Shown here: piece by piece, positions 19,427 through 26,525 of the stretch | Numbering within the stretch: position 1 is the stretch's first letter | Layout: every line of letters begins with the position of its first letter | Assembly (NCBI GenBank): GCA_016209715.1 | Contig: JACQVP010000011.1 | Coordinates: 1 to 35,069, forward strand | Length of the DNA: 35,069 bases | Reading direction: 5' to 3' | DNA from: Candidatus Omnitrophota bacterium | GTDB taxonomy: Bacteria > Omnitrophota > Omnitrophia > Omnitrophales > Omnitrophaceae | The notes under the pieces: generated by a model | Told to the model about the DNA's origin: nothing | Seen by the model: only the letters and a program-made list of their open reading frames with translations | Databases searched by the model: none | Position numbers and translations under genes: made by a program

Positions 19427-19816
19427 TCAGCGCCTCGTCACCTGTGTCACCAGCGACCGGGACATGGCCCGCTGGCGGTCCAGCCAGGTCACCGTGACCG
19501 TGATCTGGAGAGGGTCCTGCGCGGCGTTCGGATAGGTCACGATGATTTGTTCGTTGGTGAGATTGGCGAATCCTGCCACGGCCTGCCCCGAAGGGAAATT
19601 GGCGGCCACGGCGTTAAGACCTTGATTGTTGGCCACGTTGCGAATGCTTTCGATCACCGAATGACCGTCCTGCATGGCGGTCATCACAGAACGGGAGGTT
19701 TCTCCGACCCGGAAGGTGTAAAGATTGACGCCGATCATCCCCATCAGGACGGGGATGACTATCGCGATGGCGACCAAAAGTTCTACGAAGGTAAAGCCTC
19801 GTTGATTTTGTTTCAT
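19427..19816 (-). CDS. PilV-like type IV minor pilin / pseudopilin
   Basis: MKQNQRGFTFVELLVAIAIVIPVLMGMIGVNLY prepilin motif (G|FTFVE). Confidence 0.87.
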   Translation of the reverse strand: MKQNQRGFTFVELLVAIAIVIPVLMGMIGVNLYTFRVGETSRSVMTAMQDGHSVIESIRNVANNQGLNAVAANFPSGQAVAGFANLTNEQIIVTYPNAAQDPLQITVTVTWLDRQRAMSRSLVTQVTRR

Positions 19817-19821
19817 GATTA

Positions 19822-19960
19822 CGGCAACCGGCTGCCATGCCCTCTCGGGGTTTAGGCCCTTTGGCTTTGCCGGCCACCCGCTACTTTCAGCGGGCGCCGC
19901 CCTTTTCGACCCGTCAGGGTTGAGAAAGGGGTCCTATTCTTTCGAATAGTTTGCCTTTAT
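19822..19960 (-). ncRNA. c-di-GMP-I (GEMM) riboswitch-like element with ~60-nt insertion
   Basis: Reverse strand: AUAAAGGCAAACUAUUCGAAAGAAUAGGAC-[60 nt]-GCAAAGCCAAAGGGCCUAAACCCCGAGAGGGCAUGGCAGCCGGUUGCCG. Matches the GEMM-I hallmarks GGCAAAC-[GAAA hairpin]-GGAC..GCAAAGCC..CCUAAACC..AUGxCAGCCGGxUUGCCG from memory. Confidence 0.75.
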
Positions 19961-19972
19961 CGAATCAGTTTA

Positions 19973-20001
19973 AGTATGCCCGGGTGGGGGCTGGAATACA
20001 A
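19973..20001 (-). promoter_or_regulatory. Putative promoter of riboswitch/minor-pilin operon (TTGTAT - 17 nt - CATACT)
   Basis: Reverse strand TTGTAT (20001..19996), 17-nt spacer, CATACT (19978..19973), placing the TSS just upstream of the riboswitch. Confidence 0.55.
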
Positions 20002-20057
20002 CACCGGGGCGAGGGGGGCCTATAAAGCTGTAAGCTATTTATTTTAAAATGGTTATA

Positions 20058-21620
20058 TTATTGGGCCATGATCATCCGCAGGCGGAAGTCTTCATATTTA
20101 ACGTCTTCCACCTCGTCTTTGATCATTTTGTCCACGAAAGGACCGAATTCCTTCTCCATCTCGGCCACGGTGTGCCCAAGATGCTTCTCCAAGAGGGCAA
20201 TGTCCTGTTCGGCGTCAAAATCCTCGCCCTGCCGGGAGACCTCCCGCACGTATTGGAGGAATCCGTCCCGGTAAGATCCCGACATCAGGAAATACACAAA
20301 GGCCCAGCTCTGAGCGTAGCCGAGGCTGGCATAAGCCGGCTCCAGGCGATGAATGTCTGAACCCGCCGAGAAAGAAAGCAGATACTCCAAGGGCATGAGG
20401 TGGTGCTTTTCCAATTCGAATTTCAACTCCATCAACCGGGTGTCGTGCACCTCTCCGATCACCGGCGGCTCGCAAAACGACGCGAGCCCCTCCACCAGCC
20501 AGGCCCCCTGCCGCGAGTTTTTGGCGTAGATATCGAATTCATAAAGGAGCTGGTGCGCCCCTTCGTGACGGATGGTCTTGACCGTTTCAGCGCGCGCCTC
20601 GGCCTCCACTTTGAGGCGGTTCTTCTCCAGGAATTCCACGATCCTCTCGCCTTCCCCCATCACGCGCGTCTTCTCGATGTCGTCGCCGCGGTATTTCGAG
20701 ATCTGCTCGATCCGGTCCTTGATCTTTTCCTCCACGTCTTCGCTGCGGTTCAGATACCGGTTCACCATCTCCATGGATTTGATGTTGTACAGATAAAGGA
20801 TCTGCGTCTCCGGAGTGAAGAATCCCAGGATCATCGCGTTCTTGGGAAAACCGGCCGACTCGAGAAGCTGTTGAAAAGTCGCCTGCTGGCCGAAAATGAC
20901 CGCCTCGAGGGCCCGGGGCTTGTAATCCGGCCTCACGAAATCCAGGAAATAGATCAGAAACTCGTTGTAAAACCGCTCGAGCGATTTGAGGTAAAAATCC
21001 AGGTCCATCGCACCGTCGTCTGAAATGATGAGGTAGTGGGGTTTTTCATAACGGCGGAAGGAAGAATAATTCTTGGCCAGCTCCTGGAAGGGGCTTGAGT
21101 CCGACGGCCTGACCGGGGGCCACAGAGCCACTCGCTCGATCTCGCCGCCGGTAAAATCATATTCGATCACGCCGCCTCCCTCGATTTTCTCCCCGATCAC
21201 GTAGTCCGCGCCCTTTTTGCTGATGGCCACGTTCTTTTTGACGGTGCCGTTCCGGAGATAAACGCGGGGATAAGACGCGGGGTCCTGGGAGCCGTCTTCG
21301 CGGTCCTTCTGCTCGGGGAGCACAATGCCTTTCTCGCCCTGCGACTGGCTGTCATTGATCTTGATCCCGACGATTTCGTCCCGCTTGAACGTAACGATCC
21401 CGTCCTGCCATCGCACTTCCACTTCTGCCGGCGTCTCCCGGATGACTTTCCCCTGAATCACTCCGCCGTTTTTGAGGAGGACGGTGTCTACGGGCTGGAA
21501 CGGCGTCTCTTTCCCGGTCCCGCCCGAAGCGGGATTCTTCGAACAGGCCGCCGGGACCAGTCCCAAGGTAAGAATCAGGAAGCCGACGGGCGCGTATCTT
21601 CCGAACCGGACGCAAAACAT
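20058..21620 (-). CDS. DUF1570-like lipoprotein, putative zinc metallopeptidase
   Basis: MFCVRFGRYAPVGFLILTLGLVPAACSKNP lipobox; TIRHEGAHQLLYEFDIYAKNSRQGAWLVEGLASFCEPP = HExxH...WxxEGxA gluzincin-type motif. Confidence 0.75.
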   Translation of the reverse strand: MFCVRFGRYAPVGFLILTLGLVPAACSKNPASGGTGKETPFQPVDTVLLKNGGVIQGKVIRETPAEVEVRWQDGIVTFKRDEIVGIKINDSQSQGEKGIVLPEQKDREDGSQDPASYPRVYLRNGTVKKNVAISKKGADYVIGEKIEGGGVIEYDFTGGEIERVALWPPVRPSDSSPFQELAKNYSSFRRYEKPHYLIISDDGAMDLDFYLKSLERFYNEFLIYFLDFVRPDYKPRALEAVIFGQQATFQQLLESAGFPKNAMILGFFTPETQILYLYNIKSMEMVNRYLNRSEDVEEKIKDRIEQISKYRGDDIEKTRVMGEGERIVEFLEKNRLKVEAEARAETVKTIRHEGAHQLLYEFDIYAKNSRQGAWLVEGLASFCEPPVIGEVHDTRLMELKFELEKHHLMPLEYLLSFSAGSDIHRLEPAYASLGYAQSWAFVYFLMSGSYRDGFLQYVREVSRQGEDFDAEQDIALLEKHLGHTVAEMEKEFGPFVDKMIKDEVEDVKYEDFRLRMIMAQ

Positions 21621-22111
21621 AATGTGTGATCCCCCGTGTACTTGGCTTTCATCGCCTTCCACAAAGTTAACCTTGTCCAGTCGGGTTTTGCAAGCGTTCG
21701 GCTGTCGTCGCCGAGGTAGGGATTCGGAAAGAAAATCGTGATCATTTGCTCGCCCGCGCCGTTCCACATCCGGAAACCGAAGGACAGGGGGACGCAGGTG
21801 CGGTTCTTGCTTTCGAAGAAAGCGGCGCGGGAGGGCCGGCGCTCCGGGAGATTGCCGCTGAGGCAGAGGTGACAATGCCAGGACCCCGTGTCGACGGTCA
21901 AATAATGGTCCTTAAACGTGACGGCCTCGGGGGGAGCGGTGAGCTTGATTTCATACACGGCGCCCTCGATACAGGGGCCGAACGTGATTTCGCGCCAATG
22001 CTCGGTAAAAATTTCCCGGAAAAAATCGGCGAGGACTTCCGCGCGCGGCTCGAATTCGCTATAAGCGATTTCCCCGCCGTCCGGCAGCCGCTCAGCCTTG
22101 GCGGAGCCCAT
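21575..22111 (-). CDS. Conserved-looking hypothetical protein (178 aa) in putative B12-uptake operon
   Basis: FGPCIEGAVYEIKLTAPPEAVTFKDHYLTVDTGSWHCHLCLSGNLPE...PLSFGFRMWNGAGEQMITIFFPNPYL; co-oriented, overlaps both neighbours. Confidence 0.7.
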   Translation of the reverse strand: MGSAKAERLPDGGEIAYSEFEPRAEVLADFFREIFTEHWREITFGPCIEGAVYEIKLTAPPEAVTFKDHYLTVDTGSWHCHLCLSGNLPERRPSRAAFFESKNRTCVPLSFGFRMWNGAGEQMITIFFPNPYLGDDSRTLAKPDWTRLTLWKAMKAKYTGDHTLCFASGSEDTRPSAS

Positions 22112-22592
22112 GGGCGGAGGACACCGCGGCCTTGGTCCTTGTCCCGAGGATCATGCCCGTCACCTTGACGACCAGAACGCTCAGCGGGATGTCTCTCAGA
22201 AAATGCACCGCCGAATAGGGCACGGAAGCGCGGAAGCATTCGGCCAGCCCGGAAACGTTCATGGAGTAAAGCGGAGGTTCGCCCGCCGCGACGCATCCGC
22301 CGATCGCCCAAACTCCCACATTGGCCGCGATCTCATAAAAAACGACGGCCAGAAGCGCGGTCCCGGCAATCCCCGCGACAGAGGTGCCGGCAAGCGGCCG
22401 GATCCGGCGCGCCGCATAGATTCCGGCAAATAAGCCGGCGGCGATAAAGGCGTAAACCGGGGAAAAGGAGGAGGTCAGCGCCATTTTCAAGCCGACGAGA
22501 AGCGCCGCGAAAACGTACGCGGGCCAGTTCTTTTTGGAGAAATAAGCCGCGGCCAGCGCCAACGGTATCAAAGGCATGAACGTGTGAAACAT
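22092..22592 (-). CDS. Small integral membrane protein (possibly DUF6580-like)
   Basis: MFHTFMPLIPLALAAAYFSKKNWPAYVFAALLVGLKMALTSSFSPVYAFIAAGLFAGIYAARRIRPLAGTSVAGIAGTALLAVVFYEIAANVGVW; several TM segments; GGAGG SD (22604..22600). Confidence 0.7.
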   Translation of the reverse strand: MFHTFMPLIPLALAAAYFSKKNWPAYVFAALLVGLKMALTSSFSPVYAFIAAGLFAGIYAARRIRPLAGTSVAGIAGTALLAVVFYEIAANVGVWAIGGCVAAGEPPLYSMNVSGLAECFRASVPYSAVHFLRDIPLSVLVVKVTGMILGTRTKAAVSSAHGLRQG

Positions 22593-22671
22593 TATTTTTC
22601 CTCCGTAGCCCCCTCAAGTTCGGGGCTGTTTGTCGCCCCCGGCCATCAGGCCGAGGGCTGATGCGTCATTG
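22593..22671 (-). ncRNA. Candidate structured 5' leader (two GC-rich hairpins with competing pairings)
   Basis: Reverse strand GCCCUCGGCC-UGAU-GGCCGGGGGC (22658..22635) and AGCCCC-GAACUUGA-GGGGGCU (22627..22607) between a promoter and the SD/ATG. Confidence 0.5.
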
Positions 22672-22677
22672 CGGAAC

Positions 22678-22706
22678 AGTATAGCGATTCGGATTTCAAT
22701 AAACAA
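22678..22706 (-). promoter_or_regulatory. Putative internal promoter (TTGTTT - 17 nt - TATACT)
   Basis: Reverse strand TTGTTT (22706..22701), 17-nt spacer, TATACT (22683..22678), in the TonB-to-membrane-protein intergenic gap. Confidence 0.55.
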
Positions 22707-22712
22707 GCAGAG

Positions 22713-23186
22713 CTACACAATCTTAAAGTAAACGGGGACTTGGATGCAGGACAAGATCGGCCGGCCCCCCTTCTTGGCCGGCGCAAACCGCCATTTGCGG
22801 ACGGCCTTCACCGCGGCCAGGTCCAGCATTTTGCGGCCGCTTGATTTCATGACCTGCCAGCGCCCGACCCTTCCGTCCGGCAAAATCTCCACGGCCAGCA
22901 CCACTTCCCCGTTCCACCCGCGCGCGACAGCCCACCGGGGATACACGACCGGCTCGGGTTTCTCTCGCAGATAAGGCAGCTCGAAATCAGCCGTCTCTTC
23001 GCCCGCGGAAAAAATCGTTCCGGGACGGGCGGTCATCCACTGGCGTTTTTCATAGGAATAATAAACCGGAGATTGCGAGATGAAATCTTCGGCCGGGAAA
23101 GAAGTGACGGATTGATCCGCCTCCACCGCGAAGGCGGGCTGGCAAATCAGAAAGAAGACGACTGCAATACGGGTCAGAATTCCCAT
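22713..23186 (-). CDS. TonB C-terminal domain protein (short energy-transducer-like)
   Basis: PVVYPRWAVARGWNGEVVLAVEILPDGRVGRWQVMKSSGRKMLDLAAVKAVRKWRFAPAKKGGRPILSCIQVPVYFKI = TonB C-terminal fold; preceded by a signal-peptide-like segment. Confidence 0.85.
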   Translation of the reverse strand: MGILTRIAVVFFLICQPAFAVEADQSVTSFPAEDFISQSPVYYSYEKRQWMTARPGTIFSAGEETADFELPYLREKPEPVVYPRWAVARGWNGEVVLAVEILPDGRVGRWQVMKSSGRKMLDLAAVKAVRKWRFAPAKKGGRPILSCIQVPVYFKIV

Positions 23187-25360
23187 TTGGTCCCCAGGAC
23201 AAATTCTCTCGGCGCGCCGGGATTGACGAAGGTGTACGTCCCGAAGGGGTAAAGCGCCGTCCCGAAGGAGGTCGCGTTCACCGCGCGGCTGTAATATTTT
23301 TCATCAAAGAGATTATTGATCTTAAAATAAATCATCTTTTCCTTCCACTCATACGAGATGAGAAAATTAAAAACCGCAAACGGCTTGATGTAATGCCCGG
23401 CCCCGCCCGTCGCATTCAAAGTCGCCTGGCTCGCGGATTCGAACGATTGCGGATGCTGGCGGCCGGTAAACACTCCCCCGAACCTCATCTTGAGCCCGTC
23501 GTAAGGTTCGCCGAACCTTGCCAGCGGCGTGAGGGTGGTGCCGAGAGTGAACCGGTTCTCCGGAATCTGTCCCAAGGAGCGGTCGTCAAAAGGCGTTCCG
23601 CCGGGCCCGGTCTCCCGCACATATGACCGCATCCAGGTGTGGCTCGCGAAGAGCCTGATTTCTTTCGCCGGATTTAAATCCACTCGCTGTTCGAGGCCGA
23701 CCCGGCGGCTTTTGGAAATATTGATGTTCTGCCCGAAAGGCGCCGTCGGCCCGATCGCGGTCGAATCGAAAACGATTTCGTCCTCGAGATCGATCAGGAA
23801 GAAGCTCGTTTTATAGGCCGCCACTTCCTTATAGCGGAGCCGTGTCCCGGTTTCATAGCTTTTGGATGTTTCCGGATTCACGCTGGTCGAGACGGTCCCC
23901 CCGAAGGGGGTCACGTCGCTGATCGCCGGGACCCGGAACCCTTCGGAATAATTCACAAACAAATCCGCGAACGGAACCGGCCGCACCGTCAGGCCGGCCG
24001 AGACGGTGCTCTCCCGCCAGCGCCGGCTGAGGCTGTCCGAGGGCGTCAAGAAATCGTGCGTTTCGAGCCAGTTGAAATCGTGGCGCATCCCGACGTAGGG
24101 AATGATCTTGTCGTAGAATTTCAGGGTCTCGCGCCAGAAAAGCGCGGTGTTGTAGGCGGAGACCCCGCGTTCGGTCTCGCGCGGAGAAGATTCGACCACG
24201 TTTCCGCCAAAGGCGTCCTGCTCGACGGAATGGAGGCTTTCGTCGCGGAATTCCATGCCGATCAGCGTTTCATTAAAAAGTTCCTCCCGCCAATAATCCT
24301 CGTATCGGAGCTGCGTGATCAAATTCTGGTCATTGGACTTTACCGTGATGAGGTCCGTGTCCGGATTGAAGGGCGGGTCGGTGAAGGTGCCGCTCGTCGA
24401 AAAGAAATGGAGCAGCAGCGGCCGCCAGCTGTTCATGACCGAGGCCGTGAGATGGTCGTCCCAGAATTTCTTATCGCCGCCGATCTGGATCACGGTATTC
24501 CGGAGGTCGCGGCCGTCGAGGGGCTTGTTGGTCTGCTCCATCCGGTCCTGCGCCTGCTGGAAGGTGAGCTCGCCGGGATTGGAAATCGCATCGTCGACGT
24601 GCTTCACGTTCACGTAAAACCGGCCTTGTTCTTCCGCCAGTTCGTAGGCGGTCTTCACGTCGAACTGAGTGATGCGCCATTCACTGTTTTCGCGCCATCC
24701 GTCGCCGACGTCGCGGCCGCCGTTGAAATAATATTTGAACTTGCCGCCGAGCGGGGTCACCCGGTCCTCAAGCGTCCCGCTCAGCCCCTGGTTAAAATTC
24801 AAACCCCCGAAGCTGCTCCCTTCCAGGCTGCCGAAGGCCTTGACCGGTTTGTCGCTCGGCTGGCCGGTCGTGACGTTGACGACCCCCGCAAAGGCATTGC
24901 TGCCATAGACCGGCGAGGCGGAGCCCCGCTCGACCTGGATCGATTCGACGTCGTTCATGGGGATCAGATGAAAATTCATGGCGCTGCCGTCCACCTCGTT
25001 GACGCGCACGCCGTCCACGAGAAAAACAATGCTGTTCGAACCCGAGAATCCGCGCAGGCCGAAACTCGAATCCCACCCGTTTCCCACCGAGTCGAAAAAG
25101 GTGGCGCCTTCGATCTCCTCGACCGCGTCCTGAAAACGCAGCGGCTGCGCCAGCTCGAGGTCTTCTTCGCCGATGTAGGTGACGTTTGACGGGACTTCGC
25201 GAATGTCTTTTTTGACATTTTGCAGGCGGGAGGCGATGACCATGGCCCGGGCCGGAGGGGCGGCCTTCATTTCCCGGGGCTTTTCGTTTTCTTGGCTCCA
25301 GACGGGAGTCTGTCCGAGGAAAATAAAAAAGAAGGCTAGAAAAAAGCAATGCCGCTGCAT
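23174..25360 (-). CDS. TonB-dependent outer membrane receptor, probably cobalamin (BtuB-like)
   Basis: MQRHCFFLAFFFIFLGQTPVWSQ signal; plug domain (EVPSNVTYIGEEDLE..SFGLRGFSGSNSIVFLVDGVRVNEVDGSAMNFHLIPMNDVESIQVERGSASPVYGSNAFAGVVNVTT); C-terminal ...FVLGTKWEF. B12 specificity inferred from the upstream riboswitch. Confidence 0.88.
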   Translation of the reverse strand: MQRHCFFLAFFFIFLGQTPVWSQENEKPREMKAAPPARAMVIASRLQNVKKDIREVPSNVTYIGEEDLELAQPLRFQDAVEEIEGATFFDSVGNGWDSSFGLRGFSGSNSIVFLVDGVRVNEVDGSAMNFHLIPMNDVESIQVERGSASPVYGSNAFAGVVNVTTGQPSDKPVKAFGSLEGSSFGGLNFNQGLSGTLEDRVTPLGGKFKYYFNGGRDVGDGWRENSEWRITQFDVKTAYELAEEQGRFYVNVKHVDDAISNPGELTFQQAQDRMEQTNKPLDGRDLRNTVIQIGGDKKFWDDHLTASVMNSWRPLLLHFFSTSGTFTDPPFNPDTDLITVKSNDQNLITQLRYEDYWREELFNETLIGMEFRDESLHSVEQDAFGGNVVESSPRETERGVSAYNTALFWRETLKFYDKIIPYVGMRHDFNWLETHDFLTPSDSLSRRWRESTVSAGLTVRPVPFADLFVNYSEGFRVPAISDVTPFGGTVSTSVNPETSKSYETGTRLRYKEVAAYKTSFFLIDLEDEIVFDSTAIGPTAPFGQNINISKSRRVGLEQRVDLNPAKEIRLFASHTWMRSYVRETGPGGTPFDDRSLGQIPENRFTLGTTLTPLARFGEPYDGLKMRFGGVFTGRQHPQSFESASQATLNATGGAGHYIKPFAVFNFLISYEWKEKMIYFKINNLFDEKYYSRAVNATSFGTALYPFGTYTFVNPGAPREFVLGTKWEF

Positions 25361-25459
25361 GGATCGTGTCTTCCGCACGGGAAATCTCCTTGGCCTCTCG
25401 CCGGCGGGAATCCATGTCAGGGAGTGAGCATGATCTTCTCTCGCCGGAGAAGAAAGGCG

Positions 25460-25680
25460 GTTGTGGCCCAGGCAGGTCTTCTGACTCCCGGCTTTTCCCA
25501 AGCGTCCTCATGCTTGGGAGTTTCTACTCTCCGCGTCTTCCCACCCGCTCCTTCCGGAGCGGGCAGTGACTTTCTTGCGGATTTCGTACCGGTTACAGCG
25601 GCGGGACCGTGACGGATTTTCACCGTCTTCCCTTCGCCTGTGCCGTGAATGAATGGGTGACCTCAAAGATCGAAAAGCGT
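25460..25680 (-). ncRNA. Cobalamin (B12) riboswitch
   Basis: Reverse strand GGCACAGGCGAAGGGAAGACGGTGAAAATCCGTCACGGTCCCGCCGCTGTAACCGGTACG...AGTCAGAAGACCTGCCTGGGCC: classic B12-box conserved segments. Confidence 0.95.
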
Positions 25681-25684
25681 GTTT

Positions 25685-25712
25685 AGTATATCCATACACC
25701 CGGTTCGGTCAA
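25685..25712 (-). promoter_or_regulatory. Promoter of cobalamin-riboswitch/btuB operon (TTGACC - 16 nt - TATACT)
   Basis: Reverse strand TTGACC (25712..25707), 16-nt spacer, TATACT (25690..25685), immediately upstream of the riboswitch. Confidence 0.75.
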
Positions 25713-25765
25713 CAGGTTTCGCCGGACGCCCGCCGCGCCGCAGGGCCCCGCGTATTCCTTTTTTC

Positions 25766-26185
25766 TCAGGCGAGGAGGGCGCGAATGCCGGATTGGAGCT
25801 CGGCGCTGCGCTTGCGGGCGGCCCAGTACACGGTCGGGCTGGGCAGGCGGATGAAGGGCTCGGAATGGATCTCGACTTGCGTCTTGGACGGGCTCAATTC
25901 CTGAAAGTAGATGGCAACGCGCCCGCCGCCGTTGAAAAAGCGGATGGTGTCACTGGCGACCACCGCGCCCACATCCTTGTCCTTGCGGATAATTTTCAAA
26001 TCCTTGCGTTCCACCGTTTCCACCGCGGCTTCAAAAACCTTGGGGTAGCTCGACATGACCACGAACACGTCTCCGCCCCGGCCGCGATCGGACAAGATGT
26101 CTTTGGTGGTGGTGCAGCCAGCCGCCAAAAACACGAATGCGACGGCTGCCGTGACGTGCTTATTCGTAAACCAAATCACTTTCAT
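25766..26185 (-). CDS. Hypothetical lipoprotein
   Basis: MKVIWFTNKHVTAAVAFVFLAAGCTTTKDILSDRGRGG lipobox LAAGC; overlaps upstream ORF by 26 nt. Confidence 0.7.
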   Translation of the reverse strand: MKVIWFTNKHVTAAVAFVFLAAGCTTTKDILSDRGRGGDVFVVMSSYPKVFEAAVETVERKDLKIIRKDKDVGAVVASDTIRFFNGGGRVAIYFQELSPSKTQVEIHSEPFIRLPSPTVYWAARKRSAELQSGIRALLA

Positions 26186-26525
26186 CTCCGTAAAATTTAA
26201 AAGGCTCGCCCCACTGATGGGAACTGGAAAGGTCCCAAGGCTCCGAGGCGTGATCTTCCGGCTTGAAACGAATGCCCCAGGCACCCCCGTAAACCAGGAA
26301 CGAAGTCCCGCCCCCGGAATCCGCCACCCGTTGGGCGTAAGCGGGGCAAATCCGGCTGTCTTCACCGTACCCCGTGACCCAATACCAGCTTTCCCGGCCC
26401 TCCCGCGACAAGCGCATCTTCTTGAGGGGCCGCGCCGGCCCCACTTCCTGAAACACCTGATAGTCGGTGCCGCTGCAATTGGGATTATCTAGAATTTCGA
26501 GCGCCACCATGGATCGATCTCTCAA
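26160..26525 (-). CDS. Hypothetical protein (up to 121 aa; start may be the Met at 26510)
   Basis: MVALEILDNPNCSGTDYQVFQEVGPARPLKKMRLSREGRESWYWVTGYGEDSRICPAYAQRV; lies between co-oriented genes with small overlaps. Confidence 0.6.
   Translation of the reverse strand: MRDRSMVALEILDNPNCSGTDYQVFQEVGPARPLKKMRLSREGRESWYWVTGYGEDSRICPAYAQRVADSGGGTSFLVYGGAWGIRFKPEDHASEPWDLSSSHQWGEPFKFYGDESDLVYE

Noticed and set aside
19871-19930. Insert hairpins read as a second tandem GEMM aptamer
   Set aside because: The CCCGCU-GAAAGU-AGCGGG hairpin superficially resembles a GEMM P1b stem, but the flanking GGCAAAC is not duplicated and the loop is 6 nt; a single expanded aptamer fits better.
22607-22658. Tandem hairpins read as a REP/mobile repeat or simple intrinsic terminator
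   Set aside because: No T-tract follows; the hairpins sit between a promoter and an SD/ATG, and no second copy was noticed in the window. Kept instead as a candidate leader RNA.
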